DNA of 50,772 bases from Planctomycetaceae bacterium. Lineage in GTDB: Bacteria; Planctomycetota; Planctomycetia; Pirellulales; Pirellulaceae. The notes beneath the pieces were generated by a model. The model searched no databases and was not told the DNA's origin. It saw only the letters and a list, made by a program, of their open reading frames with translations. This document shows positions 30,978-40,305 of this stretch, one piece after another; the first letter of the stretch is position 1; each line of letters begins with the position of its first letter. A program made the translations under genes and the position numbers. The stretch covers positions 1 to 50,772 of the forward strand of contig SKKK01000577.1 of NCBI GenBank assembly GCA_007121535.1, given 5' to 3'.

Positions 30978-33900
30978 ATGTCGGAAGGACCTGCTTCTGC
31001 CAACTTGAACGTATGGAACCAAACCGTTCTGTGGGACAGGCTCACGAAGTGCGACGAGCACGACGCCCAGGAAGTCAAGGCGTTGCTGACCGACTGGATG
31101 CCTCGGATACAGGCCATCCTGACGAGCGGCGGGACTGCTCCCGAGGATTTTACGCTACACGACCAGGGACACGCCTTCCGTGTAGCGCAGCGTATGACCG
31201 AGATCATCCCGGAGGCGACCATCGACGGGATGAGTCCGTACGACATCGCGTTCCTGCTGCTTTCGGCGTACCTTCACGATATCGGGATGACGCCCGCACA
31301 GTGCAAGGTCTCGCTGCACTACCAGTATCTTCTGACCGGCCAATCGGAGGGTCTACTCGATGATGAAATGGAAGAGTTTCAGCGCTATCTTGACGACGAT
31401 CAGGAGGGCCTCACGCCGCCGCTTTGCGTTGGTCCCCCAACGCCTGACGATCTGAGACGGGCGAATCGGTTGGTCGCGCACTACTGCCGTGAACGGCACA
31501 ATGACTGGGGGGCCGAATGGACTCGAAGTAACGCGCCCAGACGGGACGACCGCTATGTCCCGATGGGTAAGTTTCACGATTGGCTGGACGATTTGATTCG
31601 CCTTTGCCGTAGTCACCATTTCGGTAGAGCCGAACTCGTTTCCGAGGAGTTCAATCCACGTCTCGTTGGGCAGCCTGGTCAGGTGTTGCATCTGCGCTAC
31701 CTGGCCTGCGCCCTGCGCGTGGCGGATGTCCTGGAATTCGACCCGGAACGAACGCCGAACGTGGTGCTGCAGCATCGTGATGTCGACCCCAAGAGCGTGA
31801 TTTTCTGGCACAAGGACCATGGCATTTCGCCGCGTCTGGAAAACGAACGGCTGATCATTTCTGCACGTCCCAAGACAGCATGGCTTTACCGTGCGATCGA
31901 GGAGACTCTTGACCAAATCGACCAGGAACTCAGCCTGTGCCGGACACTTTCAGAGGATACGCACTTCGAGAACTGTCCCGGCCTCGTTGCAAAACTTCCG
32001 TACCATTGGCAGTTGATGGGAATGATGCATCGTGACTTGAAGCCCGAGCCGGGCAGCTTCGTGTACATCAACAGTTCGTTTCGTCCAAATACCGAAAAGA
32101 TTCTCCAACTACTGTCCGGCATAGAGTTGTACGGCGATCCGCGAACTGCGGTTCGGGAACTCCTGCAAAACGCCTTCGATGCCGTGCGCGAGCAGATGGC
32201 ACATCAGCGGCTCAGCCACCCCCATCCAAGTGACCGCGAGCTTGCGAAAGACTTGGGCAAACGCCACCGTGTTGAACTGCGATTGGAACAGAGAAACGAC
32301 GGATACTGGCTGATTTGCTCAGACACGGGAGTGGGCATGAACAAGAGGCTCATCGAGAATTCCCTGCTGGTCAGTGGCCAGTCCCGCCGTCACGACGTCG
32401 CCGCTTTGGAACGCCGTTGTCGGCAGGCCGGCTTCACGACGGGACGAACGGGCCAATTCGGAATCGGCGTGCTGAGCTACTTCATGATCGCAGATCGCCT
32501 GTCCTTGGCCACACGTCGGAGTCTTGAACCTGGTGACGCGGACAGCACCGGGTGGACGTTCGAAACCAACGGCGTTGCTGCGTGGGGTGAACTGCGTGCC
32601 GATGGGAGACTGCCGCCAGGCACGAGTGTGGCACTTCATCTGAAACGTGAGACAATCGACGATCCGGCAAGCTGGTATGCTGACATCCGTGAGTACGTGT
32701 TGCAGACAGTGACCCTTGTCCCGTGCGAGTTCCATGTGAATTCCGCCATCCCCGGCTGTGAGCCTGCGGCTTTCAACCCCGGATGGACCCGTTCCGAGGC
32801 AGATCTCGTCGAAATGGTGCTGCGAGACATGCGGTCGCATGACCAACACGAAAGGACTCCGCCGAAACTTCTTCCAAGTCACCTCAAAACGAAAGCCGAA
32901 GACGAAGAGCGCCGGTGGGATGAACTGAGGGAGAAGGCTGGTGAATGCTTGCGATGGGTCGTGGAGGAAGACGAGCTTCCCGATGGACTCGGAAGGTACC
33001 GATTGCACGTCCCCTATTTCGACCTTCCTGGCGGAGCGTCGCTTTCATTCATGGAGGTCGAGGCTAGCATGCACAGTGCGTTGCTCGGAAGAATAGGGAA
33101 AGGCTTCTCGTTCACACCCGGTTTTCCAGTTGCGGCAAGCTGGAAAGGGGTCCGTGTCGCGGTTGACATGCGCGACGTTGTGCATGGCAACTTCGACTAC
33201 GACGACACCATCAAAGGAACACTGTCTTTCCGTAGGTTACTGGGATTGCAATCGTCCGCCGTCGAGGTCGACTTCGACAGCGATACCGTGGGAAAACTGG
33301 CGATCGACCGCGCCGGACTTAACTTGAGCGAACTTGGCTGGAACTGTCTGAAGTGGCTGCGTGACCGCTCCCGTGAGGTGGCTCGGAACTTCATCACATC
33401 TCGGGCGTCGTCGAACTACGCCGCGATGAATGCCCGTCGTGTTGCGTGCTCGGAAATCACAATCAAGAACCCGCACTGGGTCACTCGGCGAGATCCGGAT
33501 CCGCAACACGCGGCGGTTTGGGCACCCGTTCGTTTTCCCGCCGTGGACAGCGTAGCGTGGAAGTACTCCGCACTTCCGACGAGGGTAACGTGGAGGGACA
33601 AGGAAGTGACCGTTCTGTCCTGTGTCGGTGGAGTCGATGACGATGACCACTACGACGGACTGCCGTGGAACGGAAGCGAAATACCTCCCGACTGCGTCGT
33701 TTCGGTTCCTAGTTATGACAGGTCCGTTGCGCTCCTGTGGAAGCGCAATCCCTGGACAGGAGACGCGCGAAGCGTTTCCAATTTGCCCGCGTGTGAGTTT
33801 CCCCCTAAATGGCGGCACCTCGTAGGCGCCCACGTCGAACAACAACACGTCGTTTGGAATGCATCCCACCCTGTCGTTAAGGTGTTGAATCAGGAAGCCG

Positions 33901-34406
33901 CTGAATGGATCAGAGCAATCACGATTGCGGAGAAGGATCCTGTTGGGCTTCGCGACGAGATCGTTCACGATACCCCGCGAGCCGCCGCGTGGTTGCTTTC
34001 ACTGATCCTAAGTGGTAACGATCTGATTTGGCGCGGTTTGATCGAGCGAGAGCCGGAGTTCGTTCGGGAACTATGGGAATATGCATGGCCAAAAGGAAGC
34101 AGGCAATCGCAGCGGAAATCCATTGGCTTTTGGGTTCAAGACCCGGGGCGGAGGCGGCTTCGAGTGATAACCCCAGAGAGCTGGAAAGCGTACAACCGAG
34201 GCAATGCAACGGAGCTAGACAGCCTGATGCCTGACCCTGGTCCAAATTGGACGCTCCAAGTGGAATACGCGAAAGAGGTTTTCCCGGAGGCTTCAGCGTC
34301 CATACCGGGACAACAAGAAGCGTCACGAAAGGCGGCGCGACGTCGACAACCATCGAACAACACAGGCGCCGAAGCGGGAAGACGCAGAACGAGGAAATCT
34401 CAGTAA
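30978..34406 (+). CDS. HD phosphohydrolase fused to an Hsp90-like GHKL ATPase
   Basis: A protein of 1142 residues with two enzymatic modules. Residues about 40-330 form an HD domain: H65 in HDQGHAFRV, H100-D101 in AYLHDIG, and D250 in LRVADVLE complete the H-HD-D metal site. Residues about 360-620 form a GHKL ATPase of Hsp90/MutL type: E394, N398 and D401 in RELLQNAFDA (N-box), DTGVGM at 449-454 (G1), and TGRTGQFGIG at 488-497 (G2). About 500 C-terminal residues match nothing I know and end in a basic tail. GGAG lies six bases before this ATG; an ATG at 30879 would add 33 residues. It converges on the restriction operon. Role inferred: ATP-gated nucleotide or RNA/DNA phosphohydrolase in defence. 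Confidence 0.8.
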   Translation: MSEGPASANLNVWNQTVLWDRLTKCDEHDAQEVKALLTDWMPRIQAILTSGGTAPEDFTLHDQGHAFRVAQRMTEIIPEATIDGMSPYDIAFLLLSAYLHDIGMTPAQCKVSLHYQYLLTGQSEGLLDDEMEEFQRYLDDDQEGLTPPLCVGPPTPDDLRRANRLVAHYCRERHNDWGAEWTRSNAPRRDDRYVPMGKFHDWLDDLIRLCRSHHFGRAELVSEEFNPRLVGQPGQVLHLRYLACALRVADVLEFDPERTPNVVLQHRDVDPKSVIFWHKDHGISPRLENERLIISARPKTAWLYRAIEETLDQIDQELSLCRTLSEDTHFENCPGLVAKLPYHWQLMGMMHRDLKPEPGSFVYINSSFRPNTEKILQLLSGIELYGDPRTAVRELLQNAFDAVREQMAHQRLSHPHPSDRELAKDLGKRHRVELRLEQRNDGYWLICSDTGVGMNKRLIENSLLVSGQSRRHDVAALERRCRQAGFTTGRTGQFGIGVLSYFMIADRLSLATRRSLEPGDADSTGWTFETNGVAAWGELRADGRLPPGTSVALHLKRETIDDPASWYADIREYVLQTVTLVPCEFHVNSAIPGCEPAAFNPGWTRSEADLVEMVLRDMRSHDQHERTPPKLLPSHLKTKAEDEERRWDELREKAGECLRWVVEEDELPDGLGRYRLHVPYFDLPGGASLSFMEVEASMHSALLGRIGKGFSFTPGFPVAASWKGVRVAVDMRDVVHGNFDYDDTIKGTLSFRRLLGLQSSAVEVDFDSDTVGKLAIDRAGLNLSELGWNCLKWLRDRSREVARNFITSRASSNYAAMNARRVACSEITIKNPHWVTRRDPDPQHAAVWAPVRFPAVDSVAWKYSALPTRVTWRDKEVTVLSCVGGVDDDDHYDGLPWNGSEIPPDCVVSVPSYDRSVALLWKRNPWTGDARSVSNLPACEFPPKWRHLVGAHVEQQHVVWNASHPVVKVLNQEAAEWIRAITIAEKDPVGLRDEIVHDTPRAAAWLLSLILSGNDLIWRGLIEREPEFVRELWEYAWPKGSRQSQRKSIGFWVQDPGRRRLRVITPESWKAYNRGNATELDSLMPDPGPNWTLQVEYAKEVFPEASASIPGQQEASRKAARRRQPSNNTGAEAGRRRTRKSQ

Positions 34407-34484
34407 GGGTGAGGGGTCGGGTTGTTTGTCGGCTTCTCGGACTCCCTAGCCGCGATTCTTAACAGGCGGGCGACGTCCTAACCA

Positions 34485-35381
34485 TCATCCGGTGACGGAA
34501 AACGTGTCGCTCAGCCAGGTGAGCTTGGCACTTTGATCGGAATAGTCGGCCAGCAAATCCGAACACGTCTTTTCGTCGAGAAGCGAGACCGTGTCGTATC
34601 GCGTTGGACGAGAGTCGTCCTGATCCAATCCGTGTCCGAACATCACGCCGCCGCGGTCCGTCAATACATACCGGTTGTGCATTTCAGCTTGGTTCCAGCG
34701 TACCACGGTCAATGTGACCGTGGGCGGCAAGCACGGCTTGATCCATTGCTCCAGATCCTGCTGGAATCGGGCGATGCCTTTGTCCTGGTTGCTTGTATGG
34801 TATTCGATCTTTCCCGGCATTCGCCGCTTTCCGCGGCTGGCGATGGCGGCGAGGAACCTCTTGAGTGGCTCGCAGTATTTCCGCTTGCCAGGGCCGAAGT
34901 AGGGGTCGATGAACAGCACTTGGTTGCACTGAGACAAAAGTGCCGTAAGGCAGGAAGCCATTTCGACCGAAGTTCGGAGGATGTGGACGGAGGTCGGCAC
35001 GACCCAGAGTTCCGGCGGATTGGTGGGGTCGAGGTCCGAACCGACGATTAGATTGGCCGTGCGGCCATCGTTTTTGCATGACACAATCGCGTGGAACGGC
35101 CGTCTCTGATTCTCGTCGATCGCGTTGCGCAGCCATTCGTGGGACTTGTCGTAGTCGTAGTCTCGGACCAGCATAACCTGATCGATCCGTTCGAGCGCAT
35201 CGACGATTCTGAGAAACTCAAGTTCCTCGGCCTCCTGGGCAGCCTGCTTGACCATGCTCTTCCAGGTCTTGGGGAATCGGGAGATCAATCGACCGTGCTC
35301 CGCGCCGAATTGCGACATAAAGAAACGAAAGTCCCGCCAGTTTCCAAGTAGCGTCGGGTCCAGTGCAAACTCGCCGAGCAT
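34485..35381 (-). CDS. PLD-like protein with an HxRx4D motif
   Basis: A protein of 298 residues. The C-terminal half has VLFIDPYFGPGKRKY (about residues 155-169) and then EMHNRYVLTDRGGVMFGHGLD, in which H235-x-R237-x4-D242 resembles the phospholipase D HxKx4D motif with Lys changed to Arg, followed by the usual Gly/Ser-type strand. PLD-like proteins include nucleases; the changed Lys leaves catalysis uncertain. The ATG overlaps the ATPase stop codon by one base (TGATG), so the two are translationally coupled and probably act together. Last gene of the restriction operon. A dead partial copy lies at 29261-29430. Confidence 0.7.
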   Translation of the reverse strand: MLGEFALDPTLLGNWRDFRFFMSQFGAEHGRLISRFPKTWKSMVKQAAQEAEELEFLRIVDALERIDQVMLVRDYDYDKSHEWLRNAIDENQRRPFHAIVSCKNDGRTANLIVGSDLDPTNPPELWVVPTSVHILRTSVEMASCLTALLSQCNQVLFIDPYFGPGKRKYCEPLKRFLAAIASRGKRRMPGKIEYHTSNQDKGIARFQQDLEQWIKPCLPPTVTLTVVRWNQAEMHNRYVLTDRGGVMFGHGLDQDDSRPTRYDTVSLLDEKTCSDLLADYSDQSAKLTWLSDTFSVTG

Positions 35382-37321
35382 CAGAACAGCTCCTCGGCTC
35401 GTTCGCGGAAGAAGCCGCGGGGCCATTTGTCGATGAATTCGCCCGTTTCGTCGATCCGCAGGCGTTTTACCGTGACCCCGTCGGCCGTACGTTCCACGTA
35501 GTAGACGGCAACCTGGTCGGGCAGCAGTCCAGGAATTCCCTCCGGCAATTCGCCATCCGTCGTCTGCCGGATGCGGCGGAGCATCCTCAAGATCAGATGC
35601 TCCCCGTGTGTTTCCAGGAGGAACCGGCAGTGCTCCTGTTGAATCGTCTGGATGAACAGGTCGCCCAAGCCGACTTCGACGGCAGGGTGATTGTGAAGCT
35701 CCGGCTGTTCGATCAGCGAAATGCCGTCGTGCTGGTCCAGTGCGGCGACGACCACGGGAACCAACTGCGTGATTCCGACTGCGATGTCCTGCGGCTCGAC
35801 TTCCACCAACGAGTCCTCCTCGCGAAGCATCAGTCTCGCATGGTCCGGCAGGTTCCTGATGGCGTCCAGAGCGATTGGCAAATCATCCAGGGGGTTGTCC
35901 TGTTCCAGAATGCGCATGATGTAGCTGTCGGACTCCAATTCCTTGAAACGCTTGCGGATCACGCTGTACGCGGTTCCGAGCCGGTCGCTGGACGCCAGCC
36001 AATGGCTGACCAGTTCCAAGAAACCGTCATCCGCTCGGCATAGGACATCCCATGCCGCTAGGCCCGCCGACCACCGCGAGGGGTCCGGAGTCAACGGTGC
36101 CTGATGGGAACGAGCCGGGATCTCCCGCAGCGGACCGATGTAACGCGCCCCGGCCAAGGCGCGAGCAAGAATCCGCCCCGGAACGACAACCAGCCGAGAA
36201 ACCAAATCCGTGAACACCCGGTGGTACTCCCCGACAACGTCCTCATCGTACCGCTCCACGGCCTCGGCCGGGTTGTCGGGGAGCAAGTTGAGTTCCAGGG
36301 GCAAGGTCCAGTCTGGCAGGGCATCACGATCCGTCTTCATCTGGACTTTGGGCCGCACGGTTGACCAGATACGTGCCTGCTCGGCAGCAACCGCTTGCGC
36401 CTCGCGTTGGGACGACCAGCGGTTGGCACGGGCAAAACGAAACTCCCGGATTTCGACGCTGTCTTTGTGGCGCTTCATTGGTTCCCCGGTGCGCAAGTGA
36501 CGCACGAGATTCTTGCTCAGGTGACGGCGTTGCAGCAAGGCCGCAAACTCCCGGCCGTCATCGGCAGTGCAATACGCCATGCGCAGTTCATCCGGCCGAT
36601 CGAACTCGTCATTCGACATCTCGACGACTATCGTGCCATCCGGGCCTTCCAAGGCTTCTTCTCCAACGATCTCCGCCTCGACGTAGGCTTGCTCGAGCTG
36701 TGATCGCAACCGGGGGTACAGCAGATCGAGCACACCGACCGAATCGACGTCCTCGCCCAGCGGCCAAGCGAACAATTCGTGATCGAAGTTGATTTCCATC
36801 TGGCAGTTTCCGCCTCGCGACCTGGCACACGTTACCGTGGCGACATGATCGTGGTTCAGGATGACCGAGTATTCAGAAACGTAGGGCTCGGCCTTGTCGA
36901 AATCCCAGGACACGCGAAACCCGATTCTCGCGTCCCAGACGTCTTCCCCGATCGTGGAAAGATCAATCTCTTGGGCTCCGACCAGGTATTCCGCCATCGG
37001 ATGCTCCTGGTCCAGTTTCTCGGATTTCAGGTCGATCTCCAGCTCGATCCCGATCGGCCGTGCCAATTCATGCCGATGGACGAAGGTCGCAAAGCCGCCC
37101 AGGTCGACCGATTTGCCGCCGAGTTCGGTCGCATCGGGATTCCGGTTTCCCTTGACCAGCACTTCGTAGGCGTACAAGAACGCATGGAATATCGTGCTCT
37201 TTCCCGCGCTGTTCGAGCCGAACAACAGCGTCACCGGCGCCAGTTCCAGTTCGACGGGATTCTGATGGGAGGCAGGTTCCCCGATCCCCTTGAAGTTCTG
37301 AATGCAGATGCCTCTGATCAT
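35381..37321 (-). CDS. DUF3696-type ABC/AAA ATPase
   Basis: A protein of 646 residues of the SMC/OLD-like ABC ATPase class. IRGICIQNFKGIG opens the domain; Walker A is GSNSAGKST at 35-43. A signature-like VGITQLVP lies at about 515-522, Walker B is LIEQPELHNHP around 536-546, and the H-loop is in LLETHGEH near 572. The end WPRGFFRERAEELF is typical of DUF3696 proteins. GAGG lies seven bases upstream of the ATG. It sits inside the type I restriction operon between the 69-residue gene and the PLD-like gene. Related ATPases in restriction loci (for example RloA) are known defence accessories; DNA sensing is an inference. Confidence 0.88.
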   Translation of the reverse strand: MIRGICIQNFKGIGEPASHQNPVELELAPVTLLFGSNSAGKSTIFHAFLYAYEVLVKGNRNPDATELGGKSVDLGGFATFVHRHELARPIGIELEIDLKSEKLDQEHPMAEYLVGAQEIDLSTIGEDVWDARIGFRVSWDFDKAEPYVSEYSVILNHDHVATVTCARSRGGNCQMEINFDHELFAWPLGEDVDSVGVLDLLYPRLRSQLEQAYVEAEIVGEEALEGPDGTIVVEMSNDEFDRPDELRMAYCTADDGREFAALLQRRHLSKNLVRHLRTGEPMKRHKDSVEIREFRFARANRWSSQREAQAVAAEQARIWSTVRPKVQMKTDRDALPDWTLPLELNLLPDNPAEAVERYDEDVVGEYHRVFTDLVSRLVVVPGRILARALAGARYIGPLREIPARSHQAPLTPDPSRWSAGLAAWDVLCRADDGFLELVSHWLASSDRLGTAYSVIRKRFKELESDSYIMRILEQDNPLDDLPIALDAIRNLPDHARLMLREEDSLVEVEPQDIAVGITQLVPVVVAALDQHDGISLIEQPELHNHPAVEVGLGDLFIQTIQQEHCRFLLETHGEHLILRMLRRIRQTTDGELPEGIPGLLPDQVAVYYVERTADGVTVKRLRIDETGEFIDKWPRGFFRERAEELF

Positions 37322-37333
37322 GATTCGGCCTCG

Positions 37334-37543
37334 TCAGTTTCCTCGGGTGCGGTTTCGGCCAACTCGTTCTTCCAACAGTTCAACGAAGCGGACGATGCGG
37401 TCGGCTCGCTGGTTGGGGATGACATGGCCGATGATTTCGGCAGCGATGGGACCGACGAAGGGAATAGTGCCAAATGTACCTCGGGAAAGTGCAGCGACAT
37501 AATCGGTCGTATTTGTCTGGAGTGCTGGGAGTGGTTTGTTCAT
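37334..37543 (-). CDS. Small protein, probably a truncated family member
   Basis: A protein of 69 residues whose ATG follows the hsdS stop directly (TAAATG) and which ends 12 bases before the ATPase start. The central stretch GTIPFVGPIAAEIIGHVIPN followed by QRADRI recalls the N-terminus of longer hypothetical proteins (about 250 residues in my memory) that have a P-VGP--AE---IPNQR-DR pattern. Here the frame stops right after the next helix. The alternative frame across the last 50 bases gives an acidic tail that would overlap the ATPase start as ATGA, so a frameshift is possible. It may be a real short protein or a remnant. Confidence 0.55.
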   Translation of the reverse strand: MNKPLPALQTNTTDYVAALSRGTFGTIPFVGPIAAEIIGHVIPNQRADRIVRFVELLEERVGRNRTRGN

Positions 37544-38710
37544 TTACAGTTTTCCGCGGAAAGCGCGTTGGACGAGGGAGTTGAATAAGTCGTCCGCCGC
37601 GTCGTCCAAGAATTTGGAATATGCAGAATCGCACACCTTCGAAATCTGTCCATACTTCTGCTGCAATTTCTTTGGTGGCACGGGAAGCGCCACCTTTTCG
37701 AGAACGCCTTGATTCACTTTATGCGTGCCATTCGTTGTTCTCGCACCGGTGACGAGCTGGCGTCTCACAAAAGCCGACCGCCACACTTCTTCAAGGAACT
37801 CTTTCTCGATCAAGTCCACGTCGATACTGGCTGCGATCATCGTGTCGGGGAAAACGCAAGCTTCGAACGACTGTGTGGGGAAGGCTCCTTTCCCAACCAA
37901 GTCGATGTTCCCGTTTCCTCGACAGATCAGGAAATCGTTGTCGTTCACAAGCTGCGAGTCCGTGAAGGGAATCGCAAAAGTCCCTTCCTTCACGCTTGTA
38001 GGGTCGAACCGATCTCCGGTGATTGCGGAAAGAATCAGAACGTAACCCACAAAATCGCCCGACCGCGACGGTGAAACTCCATTACGGAGTTCGTGGTTAC
38101 ACAGCTCGCCAAGGGTTCGCATTTCCCATTGATGCGGGTTATCGCGAGCATCGCCAAACATGTCACAGAAGGCGGCTCGTTTCAGCGAATGGATCAACGC
38201 AGCCCCTTCCTGCCGCTTGTGGCGGATGGTGTCGGCCTTGTCGAGGATGGCAGCGATCCGCTTCTGCTCCTCTAACGGCGGCAGGGGGATCTGGATTTTC
38301 GCGACAAAATCAGGTCTTGCCCGAAGCAACGATCCCCCAACTCCAGCAACCGTATTCATGAATTGTGAGTGAAATGGGTCGGACGTTAGGAAGTGGCGAA
38401 GATAACGCGGACAGAGAATTGCGCTACGAAATACGAGCCATTCACTTGAAGCAATCTGTCGTCGGCCGTTACATTCTGGGACTACCCAGGCGCGACGAAT
38501 GTGCGGTACAATTCGTGAGAGAAGCACATCACCCGGTTCAACAGCCTTCTTAGAAGAACCGATGTCTGCTCCGAAGGCCAAGTCAGGTACGCCGGAGTCA
38601 TAAGCGGGAATGCTGAATAGATGAAATTCCTCATTCGGATGCAACGCTGGATTGACGGTTGGTTGCCTGCGCACCATAAATTTGCCAAGATCGACAAGGT
38701 CTGTGCTCAT
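37544..38710 (-). CDS. hsdS: Type I restriction-modification specificity subunit
   Basis: A protein of 388 residues with the two target-recognition domains of HsdS, each followed by a conserved helix. The first spacer is typical (IPLPPLEEQKRIAAILDKAD, about residues 137-156); the second ends in VALPVPPKKLQQKYGQI. The recognised DNA sequence cannot be read from the protein. The ATG overlaps the hsdM stop by one base (TGATG). It directs both methylation and cleavage by the HsdRMS complex. Confidence 0.92.
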   Translation of the reverse strand: MSTDLVDLGKFMVRRQPTVNPALHPNEEFHLFSIPAYDSGVPDLAFGADIGSSKKAVEPGDVLLSRIVPHIRRAWVVPECNGRRQIASSEWLVFRSAILCPRYLRHFLTSDPFHSQFMNTVAGVGGSLLRARPDFVAKIQIPLPPLEEQKRIAAILDKADTIRHKRQEGAALIHSLKRAAFCDMFGDARDNPHQWEMRTLGELCNHELRNGVSPSRSGDFVGYVLILSAITGDRFDPTSVKEGTFAIPFTDSQLVNDNDFLICRGNGNIDLVGKGAFPTQSFEACVFPDTMIAASIDVDLIEKEFLEEVWRSAFVRRQLVTGARTTNGTHKVNQGVLEKVALPVPPKKLQQKYGQISKVCDSAYSKFLDDAADDLFNSLVQRAFRGKL

Positions 38711-40305
38711 CAGATCATTCTCTCCAATTCCTTGATATCGTCCATGATACTGGCTTCAATGTTCGCGAGTCGCTTCAAGATTACTGCTGGCTTCTCGTAG
38801 CCAGGTTCGACGTAGGCAATTTCCTTGTATCGACTGATCGAGAGATCGTAGTTCTCGCTTCGAATGTCATCGACGGGCACGATGAACGCTTTCTTGCTCC
38901 GATCCTTGAACTGCTTGCGATTCCTGCCTTCGTCCCACTTTCGCCACTTTTCGACGACGTCGGGCAGGTCGTTGTCTTTGACTGGCTGGCGTTTGTCATC
39001 CAAGCTGAATCCGTCGGCGTCGACGTCGTAGAAGAAGACGTCCTGGGTCTGCCCGGACTTGGTGAAGATCATGATCGCGGTCGCCACGCCCGCGTAGGGC
39101 TTGAACACGCCCGAGGGCAACTTGATGACGGCATCCAGTTGATGCTGCTCGACGATCGTCTCCCGCAACTTGCGGTGGGCCGTCGAGGAACCGAACAGCA
39201 CGCCGTCCGGGACGATCACGGCACAGCGCCCGCCGGGCTTCAGCATCCGCAGCATCAGGGCGGGGAACAGCAGCTCGGTCTTTTTCGTCCTGACCGCGCT
39301 GGTCAGCGACTTGTGGACCAGTTCGGCGTCCAGGCTGCCCTTGAACGGCGGGTTGGCGAGGATCAAGTCGAAGTGCTTGGAAGCGATCTGCGGCTGTTCT
39401 TCCACGAAGCGGTTGGACAGGGTGTCCATGTACTCGATGTTGGGGTTTTCCACGCCGTGCAGCATCATGTTCATGGCGGCGATGCGCAGCATGGTGACGT
39501 CGAAGTCGTAGCCGTAGAACATGTCGTTCCGGATGTGGCGGCGGTACGGCTCCAGCAGATCGCCCGTGTAGATCCGCTCGGTCTGTTGCTGGCCGTTCTC
39601 CATCTCGATCTGCTCCTCGATGATCCCTTCCGGCGAGGTATATTTCTTGTGCAGGTACTCCATCACCGACACCAGGAACCCGCCGGTGCCGCAGGCGGGG
39701 TCGGCGATGGTCCACTGCGGCTGCGGATCGACCAGTTCGACGATCATGCGGATGATGTGCCGCGGCGTGCGGAACTGGCCGTTGATCCCGGCCGTGGTCA
39801 GCTTGCCGAGCAGGTACTCGTACAGATCGCCCTTGGTGTCGCTGCGTTCCAGCGGCAGGTCCTCGATCAATTCCATCGCTTTGACCAACAGTTGCGGCTT
39901 GACGATCATCAACTGGGCGTCCTGCATGAACCGGCCAAAGGTCGATTGCTCGCTGGAGATCGATTTCAGATGCGCGAACACGCCGCCCACCGGATCGTCG
40001 CTTGTCTTGGGCTTGCGCATCAACTCGAGCAGTGCCTCGGACTTCATCGTGCGCAGACGATGCCAGCGCAAGTGCTGCTGGCTGGGCTCGCCGGTCCCGT
40101 CCACGTCCGGGTTCGCGAAGACCCGCTTGAACGGCTTTTTCGATCGCGAGGCTTTCTTCTCGTTCCGCATCTCGGCGATGTCCAACAGCCGCAGGAACAT
40201 CAGGAAGGTGATCTGCTCGATCACGGTCAGCGGGTTGGTGATGCCGCCCGAATGGAACTCGAGCCACAGTCGGTCGATCTTGCTGCGAAGTGCTCCGGTA
40301 ATCAT
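38710..40305 (-). CDS. hsdM: Type I restriction-modification DNA methyltransferase subunit
   Basis: A protein of 531 residues. The N-terminal HsdM helical domain starts [16 protein letters not shown]. The SAM motif [11 protein letters not shown] lies at 201-211 and the catalytic NPPF at 318-321, marking an N6-adenine methyltransferase. With HsdS it methylates the host target, and with HsdR it forms the restriction enzyme. The start overlaps the hsdR stop by four bases (ATGA). Confidence 0.95.
   Translation of the reverse strand: MITGALRSKIDRLWLEFHSGGITNPLTVIEQITFLMFLRLLDIAEMRNEKKASRSKKPFKRVFANPDVDGTGEPSQQHLRWHRLRTMKSEALLELMRKPKTSDDPVGGVFAHLKSISSEQSTFGRFMQDAQLMIVKPQLLVKAMELIEDLPLERSDTKGDLYEYLLGKLTTAGINGQFRTPRHIIRMIVELVDPQPQWTIADPACGTGGFLVSVMEYLHKKYTSPEGIIEEQIEMENGQQQTERIYTGDLLEPYRRHIRNDMFYGYDFDVTMLRIAAMNMMLHGVENPNIEYMDTLSNRFVEEQPQIASKHFDLILANPPFKGSLDAELVHKSLTSAVRTKKTELLFPALMLRMLKPGGRCAVIVPDGVLFGSSTAHRKLRETIVEQHQLDAVIKLPSGVFKPYAGVATAIMIFTKSGQTQDVFFYDVDADGFSLDDKRQPVKDNDLPDVVEKWRKWDEGRNRKQFKDRSKKAFIVPVDDIRSENYDLSISRYKEIAYVEPGYEKPAVILKRLANIEASIMDDIKELERMI

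Noticed and set aside
30494-31363. Frame of 289 codons overlapping the ends of two defence genes
   Set aside because: It overlaps well-supported frames on the same strand and has Arg/Ser-rich shadow composition.
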